Source: Candidatus Neomicrothrix sp. UBA881
Lineage (GTDB): Bacteria > Actinomycetota > Acidimicrobiia > Acidimicrobiales > MedAcidi-G1
Assembly: GCA_002294285.1 (NCBI GenBank)
Contig: DBFL01000036.1
Location: 1-20,882 of the forward strand
DNA length: 20,882 bases
Direction: 5' to 3'
The position numbers were made by a program, and so were the translations under genes. This document shows positions 1 to 7,071 of the stretch, piece by piece. Position 1 is the stretch's first letter. The number at the start of each line of letters is the position of its first letter. Below the pieces are notes generated by a model, which saw only the letters and a list, made by a program, of their open reading frames with translations, made no database searches and was not told the origin of the DNA.

Positions 1-313
<313 letters not shown>

Positions 314-392
314 AAATATTTATTACATATGTTTTGCTCGTGTTCGCTATGGAGGTCTTACGGCTTCTGACGTATTTTGACAATTTAGATTT

Positions 393-417
393 TGCTCTCC
401 AAGCGATTGGTAGAGCA
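393..417 (+). other. 23S-5S spacer hairpin with GNRA tetraloop
   Basis: Within the 23S-5S spacer (314-425), TGCTCT (393-398) pairs with AGAGCA (412-417). The stem continues as CCAA (399-402) with TTGG (407-410), leaving one bulged T at 411 and a GCGA tetraloop (403-406). Ten base pairs plus a stable GNRA loop suggest an RNA processing structure. TGCTCT also resembles the start of a boxA antitermination element, but the rest of boxA is absent. The spacer holds no tRNA gene. Confidence 0.55.
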
Positions 418-425
418 TAAGGTTT

Positions 426-541
426 TCCGGTGGTTATAGCGGTGGGGTCACACCCGTTTCCATTCCGAACACGGAAGTTAAGCCCACCAGCGCCGATGGT
501 ACTTGGGACGTGGGTCCCTGGGAGAGTAGGACGCTGCCGGA
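426..541 (+). rRNA. rrf: 5S ribosomal RNA
   Basis: A complete 5S rRNA of about 116 nt. Helix I is formed by TCCGG (426-430) and the closing CCGGA (537-541), with weaker pairs inside it. The conserved core is present: the CACACCCGTTTCCATTCCGAA loop B/C region around 449-470, GGAAGTTAAGCCC around 473-485, and GGGAGAGTAGG around 520-530. It lies about 112 nt after the 23S end on the same strand and is followed at once by a GC-rich hairpin. The ends are set by the terminal helix and could be off by one or two bases. Confidence 0.96.
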
Positions 542-553
542 TTAATAACGCTA

Positions 554-579
554 AGGGCGGGACTGAAAAGTCCCGCCCT
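554..579 (+). terminator. Hairpin terminator of the rRNA operon (no U-tract)
   Basis: A perfect 11-bp stem, AGGGCGGGACT (554-564) with AGTCCCGCCCT (569-579), closes a GAAA tetraloop (565-568). It sits 12 nt after the 5S gene. No T-run follows (next bases GTGCGCGTCTC), so this is either a U-tract-independent terminator of the kind common in Actinobacteria or a processing/stability hairpin. The next gene starts 36 nt downstream on the same strand. Confidence 0.75.
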
Positions 580-603
580 GTGCGCGTCTCATCTACCATG
601 AGG

Positions 604-609
604 TATGGT
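604..609 (+). promoter_or_regulatory. Candidate -10 (TATGGT) for a leaderless TPR-gene transcript
   Basis: TATGGT fits the actinobacterial TANNNT -10 pattern and lies exactly at -12 to -7 relative to ATG 616, as expected if transcription starts on the start codon. I see no good -35. An alternative reading is that GAGG (600-603) acts as a Shine-Dalgarno 12 nt before the ATG, displayed in the loop of a small hairpin (ACCAT 595-599 with ATGGT 605-609). Confidence 0.35.
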
Positions 610-615
610 TGCCCA

Positions 616-1611
616 ATGGGAAAGCCAAAAGGTAATCGAGAAAAGGGTAGACCTGCTGGCAATAGGAGCAGAGATAGAAGATCTTCACCTAACTCAACTC
701 GGGATAAAAAAACATCTGACTCTACAAATGTTCCAAAAAATTGGGGCAGTGTTGCGAGGCATGGAGCTGGAAAGTTAAAGAGAGAAGAGTTAGAAGACAA
801 AGAAGAGAGAGATCTGAAAACCTCATTTAGAAGCCCAACAGAGGAAGCAACACAAATAGAGTCTTCTGATCGTTTAAGAAGCGAAGCTGAAGATGCAATT
901 GATCGAGCTAGAAAAAAGCAGAAAAATACAAACCACAAAGGTAACAAAAGTAAAAAAAAGCGAGTTCCTACCCCTAACATTCCCAATCAATTACCAGACC
1001 CTGGGAGAGCATTGCGAAAAATTTTAGGTGAAAAGAGAGGAGCCCGAGCGGTTTCAATATTAGAAGACGCAGCCAAAAAGTTCGAAGACGAAAAATTTTC
1101 TGAAGCCCATAAAAAGTTAAGTTCATTAGACGAGAAAAGTTTGAAAGTTGCAGAAGTCGTTGAATTATTTGGCTTAGTCAGCTACCGACTAGGTAAGTGG
1201 GTAGACGCTGCCGAATATCTTGAATCCTTTCGCCTAATAACTGGGAGCACAGAACAGCATCCAGTTTTAGCAGACTGCTATCGAGCACAAAAGAATTTCG
1301 CGGAAGTTGAAATCCTGTGGGATGAGTTAAGAAAGGCTTCGCCAAGTGCGGCACTCGTCACAGAAGGGCGCCTAGTTGCAGCAGGATCATTAGATGATCA
1401 AGGTAAAACTTCAGAAGCAGTTCGAATTCTTGAAAAAGGTTGGAAAGTACCAAGAAAACCCAAAGATCACCATTTGAGGAGGGCTTATGCTCTAGGTGAC
1501 TTGTATGAAAAATCAGGATCTTTACCTAGAGCGCGAGAATTGTTCATCTGGATTCGTAGACATTCTCCCAAATTTGCTGATGTCGGTGAACGTGTTAGAG
1601 ACTTAAGTTAA
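616..1611 (+). CDS. Basic, lysine-rich TPR-repeat protein
   Basis: A 331-residue protein of unknown biochemical role. Residues 1-125 are low-complexity and strongly charged (many K, R, E, S), probably disordered, apart from the tract WGSVARHGAGKL at 43-54. Residues 130-331 are helical, with TPR-like A/B pairs: KFSEAHKKL near 160, GKWVDAAEYLESF near 193, GKTSEAVRILEKG near 263 and GSLPRARELFIWI near 301. There is no signal peptide or membrane segment. The frame stays open back to 430, but that part lies in the 5S gene and the terminator. ATG 616 is preferred over ATG 598 because of the TATGGT or GAGG signals before it. In M. tuberculosis a TPR protein (Rv1691) directly precedes the HAD phosphatase Rv1692; here a carbon-metabolism block lies between the two. 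A scaffolding role is inferred from the repeats only. Confidence 0.8.
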   Translation: MGKPKGNREKGRPAGNRSRDRRSSPNSTRDKKTSDSTNVPKNWGSVARHGAGKLKREELEDKEERDLKTSFRSPTEEATQIESSDRLRSEAEDAIDRARKKQKNTNHKGNKSKKKRVPTPNIPNQLPDPGRALRKILGEKRGARAVSILEDAAKKFEDEKFSEAHKKLSSLDEKSLKVAEVVELFGLVSYRLGKWVDAAEYLESFRLITGSTEQHPVLADCYRAQKNFAEVEILWDELRKASPSAALVTEGRLVAAGSLDDQGKTSEAVRILEKGWKVPRKPKDHHLRRAYALGDLYEKSGSLPRARELFIWIRRHSPKFADVGERVRDLS

Positions 1612-1706
1612 TTTACTAAAGTGCAAAAAAAGTTCATCTCTTTGCGCCAAAGCGCCTAAGGTAAAACTGTGGCATCATACTTCTAATATTTGAGAGGACT
1701 TACAGA

Positions 1707-2759
1707 ATGGATGTTCAAAAAATTCTTGGAGACGAGGCCGGTTATCTGTTAGAGCATTCGTCTAAGGCGATACCTGCAGAACTTTTAACTACGCCAGGAC
1801 CCAATTTCGTAACTGAAATTTTTAGTCAAACTGACAGAAATCCACAGGTCATGAGAAATTATCAGTCGCTTCTAGACCATGGTCGACTCGCGGGAACAGG
1901 ATATGTGTCAATTTTGCCTGTTGATCAGGGTATTGAACATTCGGCAGCGGCTTCTTTCGCTCCTAATCCTAATTATTTCGATCCAAAAAATATAGTTGAA
2001 CTTGCCATAGAAGGCGGATGCAATGCTGTAGCAACAACTTTTGGTGTTCTAGGCGCTGTTTCAAGAAAATATGCACACCGTATTCCTTTTATCGTGAAAC
2101 TGAATCACAATGAATTGCTTACTTTGCCCAACAAATTTGATCAGGTTATGTACGGGACGGTTGAACAGGCCTATGACTTGGGAGCAGCAGGAGTTGGAGC
2201 GACTATATATTTCGGTTCTGAAGAGGCTACGAGACAGATAGTTGAGGTAAGTGAGGCTTTTGCTTTGGCTCATCAACTGGGAATGTTTACAGTTCTCTGG
2301 TGTTATTTGAGGAATTCTGGGTTCAACAAAGACGGTACCGACTATCACACAGCTGCTGACGTGACCGGACAAGCCAATCACATAGGAGTGACGATTGAAG
2401 CGGATGTAATCAAGCAGAAACTTCCTGAAGTCAACGGAGGATTTAATGACATTGAGGGCTATGGGAAAACTCACCCTCTTGTATACGAAGAACTCACGAC
2501 AGACCATCCAATAGATTTGTGTAGATGGCAGGTAGCAAATTGCTACATGGGGAGAGTCGGTTTGATTAATAGTGGTGGCGCTTCGTCAGGTGAAAGTGAT
2601 TTACAAGAAGCAGTAAAGACGGCTGTGATCAATAAGCGTGCAGGCGGCATGGGTTTGATAAGTGGAAGAAAGGCTTTTCAACGCCCTCTAAGTGAGGGTG
2701 TTGAGCTTCTGAATGCAATTCAGGACGTTTACCTGGACGACTCCATTTCTATAGCTTGA
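1707..2759 (+). CDS. fbaB: Class I (DhnA-type) fructose-bisphosphate aldolase
   Basis: A cytosolic glycolytic/gluconeogenic enzyme that interconverts fructose 1,6-bisphosphate with glyceraldehyde 3-phosphate and dihydroxyacetone phosphate through a Schiff base. At 350 residues it equals the length of E. coli FbaB. Recognisable segments are the PVDQGIEHS strand and loop at 71-79, the KLNHNE region at 131-136, the [13 protein letters not shown] barrel strand at 159-171 and EADVIKQK at 231-238, where K236 is the likely Schiff-base lysine. GGASSGE and GLISGRKAF near the C terminus are the phosphate-binding loops. ATG 1707 has a strong GAGAGGA Shine-Dalgarno (1692-1698). A 95-nt gap separates it from the TPR gene, so it may have its own promoter, though I see no convincing one. 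It is metal-independent, unlike the class II aldolase of mycobacteria. Confidence 0.93.
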   Translation: MDVQKILGDEAGYLLEHSSKAIPAELLTTPGPNFVTEIFSQTDRNPQVMRNYQSLLDHGRLAGTGYVSILPVDQGIEHSAAASFAPNPNYFDPKNIVELAIEGGCNAVATTFGVLGAVSRKYAHRIPFIVKLNHNELLTLPNKFDQVMYGTVEQAYDLGAAGVGATIYFGSEEATRQIVEVSEAFALAHQLGMFTVLWCYLRNSGFNKDGTDYHTAADVTGQANHIGVTIEADVIKQKLPEVNGGFNDIEGYGKTHPLVYEELTTDHPIDLCRWQVANCYMGRVGLINSGGASSGESDLQEAVKTAVINKRAGGMGLISGRKAFQRPLSEGVELLNAIQDVYLDDSISIA

Positions 2760-2928
2760 GCTCTCTAGTTTGAATTTAAATCTTGATGTCTTATAACCGT
2801 TTTTTCTGTGTAAGTTATTTTCGTGCTTGTAAATATCTTTCTAAATGGTCATAGCTAAGTCATTAATGATTGGTTAGTGTTCAGGTATTGACTAGTTCCC
2901 ATCTACGTGAATTAATTAAGGAAAATAA
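2760..2928 (+). other. AT-rich intergenic region between aldolase and korA
   Basis: 169 nt without a credible gene. A T6 run at about 2802-2807 could mark the end of the aldolase transcript, but no clean stem precedes it. TTGACT at 2888-2893 resembles a -35 box. The best -10-like match 17 nt on (ATTAAT, 2911-2916) would start transcription within or just after the Shine-Dalgarno of korA, so the promoter stays unresolved. Confidence 0.3.
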
Positions 2929-5283
2929 GTGACCACGTTTTCAATTTTGGATGTTGAGATTCAAGAAATAGAAGGTGCTAAAACTCTTTTTGGAGATTCT
3001 CTAACCACATTTCCGATGGCAATGGTAATTCTTGATCCATACACACTTGAGAGTTCATGGATACTTGACACAGCGGATCGAATACTAAGTCATTTTCAGG
3101 GAGCGGATGTAAGAGTAGCTCTTGTTGTGGCTGGTTCTGATCCCGAAGGAGCTGCAAGTTTTCTAGGTCCACTTCCTGACAGAATTCTTACTTTTGTTGA
3201 CAGAGAAAGAAAACTAGTCAAAGAGCTGGCAGTTAAGTCGCTACCTTCGTTCGCTGTTGTGCGTCAAGACGGGTCAGTGCTTGGTGTGGCCGAAGGTTGG
3301 GATCCAGCTGAGTGGCGAGAGCTTGCCGATAATCTTGCTGAAATGACGAGTTGGTCTCGCCCTGAAGTTCCTGCTTCGGATGACCCCGCTGCTTATCAAG
3401 GAACTCCCGCACGTGGTAGCGTAAGTCAGGTGATCCCAACTGATGCGGAACTGGTCGAAAAAGTCATAATAAGGTTCGCCGGTGATTCAGGCGATGGAAT
3501 GCAGTTGACCGGTGACCGGTTTACCAATGCCAGCGCACTGGCAGGGAACGATTTAGCCACACTTCCAGAGTTCCCTGCGGAGATCAGAGCTCCTGCCGGA
3601 ACATTGGCTGGAGTTTCAGCTTTTCAAGTTCAGATATCGGATCACGACATAACCACTCCCGGAGACGCCCCAGCTGTGCTAGTGGCCATGAATCCTGCAG
3701 CTTTAAAATCAGATCTCGGCTTGTTGGTAAATGGCGGAACGGTAATCGTCAACGAAGATACTTTTGAAGAAAGAAATCTTGAGAAGGCTGGATACAGTCA
3801 CAATCCTCTAGAAGAAGGTTCAGAACTAGATGGGTATCGTGTTATCAAAGTTCCAATGACCGAATTAACCAAAGAAGTCTGTAAAGACTTGGGCGTGAAA
3901 CCTCGAGACGCAGACCGTTCAAAGAATTTTTTCGCTTTAGGACTTGTTTCTTGGATGTACAGCAGACCCGTTGAACCAACTCTTGACTGGATTGATGAAA
4001 AATTTCAGGGTAAAGACTTGGTTATCGCAGCAAATAGAGCAGCCTTTCAGGCTGGTCATGCTTTTGGAGAAACTGCTGAACTAGGGGACCAAAGGGTGGC
4101 TATCAAAGCGGCTCCCCTCCCGTCAGGAACCTATACGAGTATTACTGGAAATACTGCTTTGTCATGGGGGCTGATAGCAGCTAGCCACCTTTCAACCCGA
4201 CCCCTTTTCTTAGGCACCTATCCAATCACTCCTGCTTCTGACATTCTTCATGAGCTAGTTCGCCATAAGAGGCATGGCGTTATGACTTTCCAAGCGGAAG
4301 ACGAGATAGCAGCTATAGGTTCTGCGCTTGGTGCCGCCTATGGGGGATATCTGGGAGTTACGACCACCAGCGGTCCCGGAGTTGCCCTTAAATCAGAGAC
4401 TTTAGGCTTAGCGGTTTCACTAGAGTTACCTCTCATTGTCGTTGATGTGCAACGCGGTGGACCTTCGACCGGTTTACCTACAAAAACTGAGGCTTCAGAT
4501 CTTCTACTTGCTATGTATGGAAGACATGGTGAAGCTCCACTTCCCATCGTGTCTGCTAGCACGCCTTCAGATTGTTTCGATGTAGCGATTGAAGCGGCAA
4601 GGATTGCATTAACACACAGAACGCCAGTGATTCTATTAACCGACGGATATTTGGCTAACAGTTCAGAGCCATGGTTGCTGCCTGACCCGTCAACATTGCC
4701 ACAGATACATGTTGAATTTGCAACGGAATTTAATCAAACCAATGAAGATGGGGATGGCGTTTTCTGGCCGTATATGCGTGATGAGAATCTTGCTCGAGAC
4801 TGGGCTCTACCAGGAACACCAGACCTCATGCACAGAATCGGTGGAATTGAAAAAGAAGATGGTACTGGAAACATCAGCTACGATCCGGAAAATCACGGAT
4901 ATATGGTTGATTTAAGGCAAGAACGCGTCCAGAAAGTTAAAGTACCTGACCTCGAAGTTGACGGGTCGCAGGACTACGAGCTTTTGGTGGTTGGTTGGGG
5001 CTCAACATGGGGTGCGATAAAAGGCGCTGTAGGGCGTGCATGTAAAGATGGTTACAAAGTGGGACATGTTCATTTGAGGCACTTGAACCCATTCCCAAAT
5101 AATCTTGGAGAACTTTTATCCAAAGCTAAAAAGGTCATAGTTCCCGAGATGAATTTGGGACAATTAAGTAAAATAATCAGAGCAGAGTATCTAGTAGATG
5201 CAAAATCTGTCACAAAAGTAAAAGGAGTTCCTTTCACTGCGGCAGAGCTCGATCTTGTGCTCCGGGAGACATTAGATGACTAA
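2929..5283 (+). CDS. korA: 2-oxoacid:ferredoxin oxidoreductase, fused gamma-alpha subunit with N-terminal thioredoxin-like domain
   Basis: Large subunit of a CoA-dependent 2-oxoacid (probably 2-oxoglutarate) oxidoreductase that would feed electrons to ferredoxin in place of a lipoyl-type dehydrogenase. Residues about 178-370 form the gamma domain (RFAGDSGDGMQLTGDRFTNA, 182-201). Residues about 404-600 form the pyrimidine-binding alpha domain with TYPITPASD (430-438), QAEDE (455-459) and TTSGPGVALKSE (479-490). A C-terminal domain (about 690-784) starts near LLVVGWGST. The gamma-alpha fusion is the KorA (Rv2455c) type of Actinobacteria. At 784 residues it exceeds that family by roughly 130; the excess is a thioredoxin-like N-terminal segment (about 28-141) with no cysteine. 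The start is GTG 2929 with AAGGA (2918-2922) in front. The stop overlaps korB by 8 nt, so the subunits are translationally coupled. Substrate choice is inferred from the family. Confidence 0.93.
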   Translation: MTTFSILDVEIQEIEGAKTLFGDSLTTFPMAMVILDPYTLESSWILDTADRILSHFQGADVRVALVVAGSDPEGAASFLGPLPDRILTFVDRERKLVKELAVKSLPSFAVVRQDGSVLGVAEGWDPAEWRELADNLAEMTSWSRPEVPASDDPAAYQGTPARGSVSQVIPTDAELVEKVIIRFAGDSGDGMQLTGDRFTNASALAGNDLATLPEFPAEIRAPAGTLAGVSAFQVQISDHDITTPGDAPAVLVAMNPAALKSDLGLLVNGGTVIVNEDTFEERNLEKAGYSHNPLEEGSELDGYRVIKVPMTELTKEVCKDLGVKPRDADRSKNFFALGLVSWMYSRPVEPTLDWIDEKFQGKDLVIAANRAAFQAGHAFGETAELGDQRVAIKAAPLPSGTYTSITGNTALSWGLIAASHLSTRPLFLGTYPITPASDILHELVRHKRHGVMTFQAEDEIAAIGSALGAAYGGYLGVTTTSGPGVALKSETLGLAVSLELPLIVVDVQRGGPSTGLPTKTEASDLLLAMYGRHGEAPLPIVSASTPSDCFDVAIEAARIALTHRTPVILLTDGYLANSSEPWLLPDPSTLPQIHVEFATEFNQTNEDGDGVFWPYMRDENLARDWALPGTPDLMHRIGGIEKEDGTGNISYDPENHGYMVDLRQERVQKVKVPDLEVDGSQDYELLVVGWGSTWGAIKGAVGRACKDGYKVGHVHLRHLNPFPNNLGELLSKAKKVIVPEMNLGQLSKIIRAEYLVDAKSVTKVKGVPFTAAELDLVLRETLDD

Positions 5284-6298
5284 TACCAAAACCGATTCAA
5301 GTCAAACTACAAAAGCTGATTGGACTAGCGATCAAGAGGTTAGATGGTGTCCAGGTTGTGGTGACTACTCAATTTTGACAGCGCTCCAACTCTTAATGCC
5401 GGAACTTGGAATAGAACGAGAAAAAACAGTATTTGTCTCCGGAATAGGGTGTGCAGCACGCTTCCCCTACTACATGAACACTTATGGAATGCACAGTATT
5501 CATGGACGCGCTCCTGCTATTGCAACTGGACTGGCGCTAGCGAGGCCTGATCTTGATGTATGGGTAGTTGGCGGAGACGGAGACATGCTTTCGATTGGAG
5601 GAAACCATTTAGTTCATGCCTTGAGAAGAAATGTGAACATAAACATACTGTTGTTTAACAACCAGATATATGGCCTTACTAAAGGACAGTTTTCGCCTAC
5701 AAGTGAAGTTGGAAAAGTTACAAAGTCATCCCCGATAGGCCTGATAGCAAAGCCCCTAAACCCATTAAGTGTAGCTCTCGGGTCTGAAGCCACTTTTGTG
5801 GCAAGAACCCACGATATGGATCGAGGACACATGCAGGACATGTTTAGAAGAGCCCACGATCACAAAGGAGCTTCATTCGTGGAGGTCTTACAGAACTGCA
5901 ATGTATTCAATGATGGTGCTTTTGCTGCGATAACAAAAAAAGATGCTCGTGATGACATGTTGATAAATCTGGATCACGGCGAACCGATTCTTTTTGGAAG
6001 CGAAAAGCAGTTTGGCGTTATGGCAGACGATGGTGAAGTTTCAATAGTTAATGTTGACGAAGTAGGCCTTGATTCCATTTTGGTTCATGATGAAAGCCGG
6101 GAAGACCCCTCAAGGGCTTTCGCTTTGTCACGTCTTAGTGAAACTCCAGACACTCCAACCCCAATGGGAGTATTTAGAGCTGTTGAACGAGACGAATATG
6201 CTGTATCTCTTAAAGCTCAGATTGACGGAGTAGTTGAAGACCAAGGAAAAGCTGATTTGAACGAACTTTTACATTCCTTGCCAACTTGGGAGGTCTGA
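5276..6298 (+). CDS. korB: 2-oxoacid:ferredoxin oxidoreductase, beta subunit
   Basis: The thiamine-diphosphate and iron-sulfur subunit that partners the upstream KorA, 340 residues. WCPGCGDYS (24-32) supplies C25 and C28, SGIGCAARF supplies C59, and LQNCNVF supplies C208. Together these are the four expected ligands of the single [4Fe-4S] cluster in OFOR beta subunits. The diphosphate/Mg site is GGDGD (99-103) with the downstream NNQIYGLTKGQFSPTS (128-143), typical of KorB. All key residues are intact. It starts inside the end of korA (8-nt overlap at 5276-5283), so a stoichiometric complex is expected. KorAB allows oxidative decarboxylation of 2-oxoglutarate in the TCA cycle; related enzymes can run reductively, and direction cannot be judged from sequence. 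No ferredoxin gene is seen in the window. Confidence 0.95.
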   Translation: MTNTKTDSSQTTKADWTSDQEVRWCPGCGDYSILTALQLLMPELGIEREKTVFVSGIGCAARFPYYMNTYGMHSIHGRAPAIATGLALARPDLDVWVVGGDGDMLSIGGNHLVHALRRNVNINILLFNNQIYGLTKGQFSPTSEVGKVTKSSPIGLIAKPLNPLSVALGSEATFVARTHDMDRGHMQDMFRRAHDHKGASFVEVLQNCNVFNDGAFAAITKKDARDDMLINLDHGEPILFGSEKQFGVMADDGEVSIVNVDEVGLDSILVHDESREDPSRAFALSRLSETPDTPTPMGVFRAVERDEYAVSLKAQIDGVVEDQGKADLNELLHSLPTWEV

Positions 6299-6319
6299 AT
6301 CCTTAATTCCAAAAGGATT
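6298..6319 (+). promoter_or_regulatory. Inverted repeat sequestering the HAD-gene ribosome binding site
   Basis: AATCCTT (6298-6304) and AAGGATT (6313-6319) are perfect 7-bp arms around an 8-nt loop. The right arm contains AAGGA, the Shine-Dalgarno placed 7 nt before ATG 6325. The left arm begins on the last base of the korB stop codon. In RNA the stem would hide the site unless ribosomes finishing korB disrupt it. Confidence 0.5.
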
Positions 6320-6324
6320 AACGT

Positions 6325-7071
6325 ATGACTTGGGCTCTTGACCTCGATGGAGTTGTTTGGCTTGGAGATCAAGTCATACCAGGAGCAGAAGAAGCGATCA
6401 GACGAATCAGAAAAGAAGGCGAAAGAGTCTTTTTCGTAACAAACAATTCAGGACGAACAGTATCTGAAGTAGAAGAGAAACTTAACTCATTTAATATTGA
6501 TGCCGACGGTGGTGTAATTACTTCTGCCATGGCTGTAGCTGCTTTACTAAGCCCAGAAGAGACAGTCCTAACTCTCTGCGGAAAAGGCGCGATTGAAGAA
6601 ATGGAGAAAGTAGGAGTAAAAACAGTTAAAGAGGGTAAAGCCGACTCAGTAGTGGTCGGTTTTCATGAGGATTTTGATTACTGGAAACTAACTGCAGCTC
6701 TGCAAGCTATTGACGGAGGAGCACGGCTGCTCGCCACCAACGATGACCTGACTTACCCTTCACATGATGGGATAAGACCTGGTGCTGGTTCTATCCTTGC
6801 TTCATTGGTGGCAGCAACTGGGGTAACTCCACTAGTCGCAGGAAAACCTTATCAACCTATGTGCGACCTGTTAAACAAATTAGGTGGCTCCGATGGGATA
6901 ATGGTAGGTGATCGACCAGATACCGACGGAAAGTTCGCAAAAAACATGGGATGGGAATTCGGGTTGGTTTTGAGCGGAGTCACAAAAGACTCAGATCTTC
7001 CAGTGGAACCACCTCATGACAAATTGGCTAACAATTTACCTGAATTAGTAGACCAAATTTTCTCCACATGA
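6325..7071 (+). CDS. HAD-IIA (NagD-like) phosphatase, possible glycerol-3-phosphate phosphatase
   Basis: A 248-residue soluble haloacid-dehalogenase hydrolase with a C2 cap. Motif I is DLDGVVWLG with nucleophile D6 and acid/base D8, motif II is TNNSGR (39-44), motif III lysine is K174 in AGKPYQP, and motif IV is VGDRPDTDG with D196, D199 and D201. Length and cap position fit the NagD family. It lies directly upstream of tlyA with a 4-nt ATGA overlap. The same gene pair order occurs around M. tuberculosis Rv1692, which is a glycerol-3-phosphate phosphatase, so that substrate is the best guess. Sequence alone does not exclude 4-nitrophenyl phosphate-type or nucleotide monophosphate activity. 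An inverted repeat over its ribosome binding site suggests coupling to korB translation. Confidence 0.88.
   Translation: MTWALDLDGVVWLGDQVIPGAEEAIRRIRKEGERVFFVTNNSGRTVSEVEEKLNSFNIDADGGVITSAMAVAALLSPEETVLTLCGKGAIEEMEKVGVKTVKEGKADSVVVGFHEDFDYWKLTAALQAIDGGARLLATNDDLTYPSHDGIRPGAGSILASLVAATGVTPLVAGKPYQPMCDLLNKLGGSDGIMVGDRPDTDGKFAKNMGWEFGLVLSGVTKDSDLPVEPPHDKLANNLPELVDQIFST

Noticed and set aside
377..382. TTGACA in the 23S-5S spacer as a 5S promoter
   Set aside because: No -10 lies 16-18 nt downstream (CAAGCG at 400-405), and 5S is normally transcribed with the operon.
314..425. tRNA gene in the 23S-5S spacer
   Set aside because: No cloverleaf, TTCGA-type T-loop or CCA end can be drawn; only one hairpin is present.
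430..615. Extension of the TPR reading frame upstream to ATG 430
   Set aside because: It would place coding sequence across the 5S rRNA and the terminator hairpin; the frame is open by chance and ATG 616 has the start signals.
2911..2916. ATTAAT as the -10 of korA paired with TTGACT
   Set aside because: Transcription would begin in or after the Shine-Dalgarno, making the good AAGGA pointless; another start is more likely.
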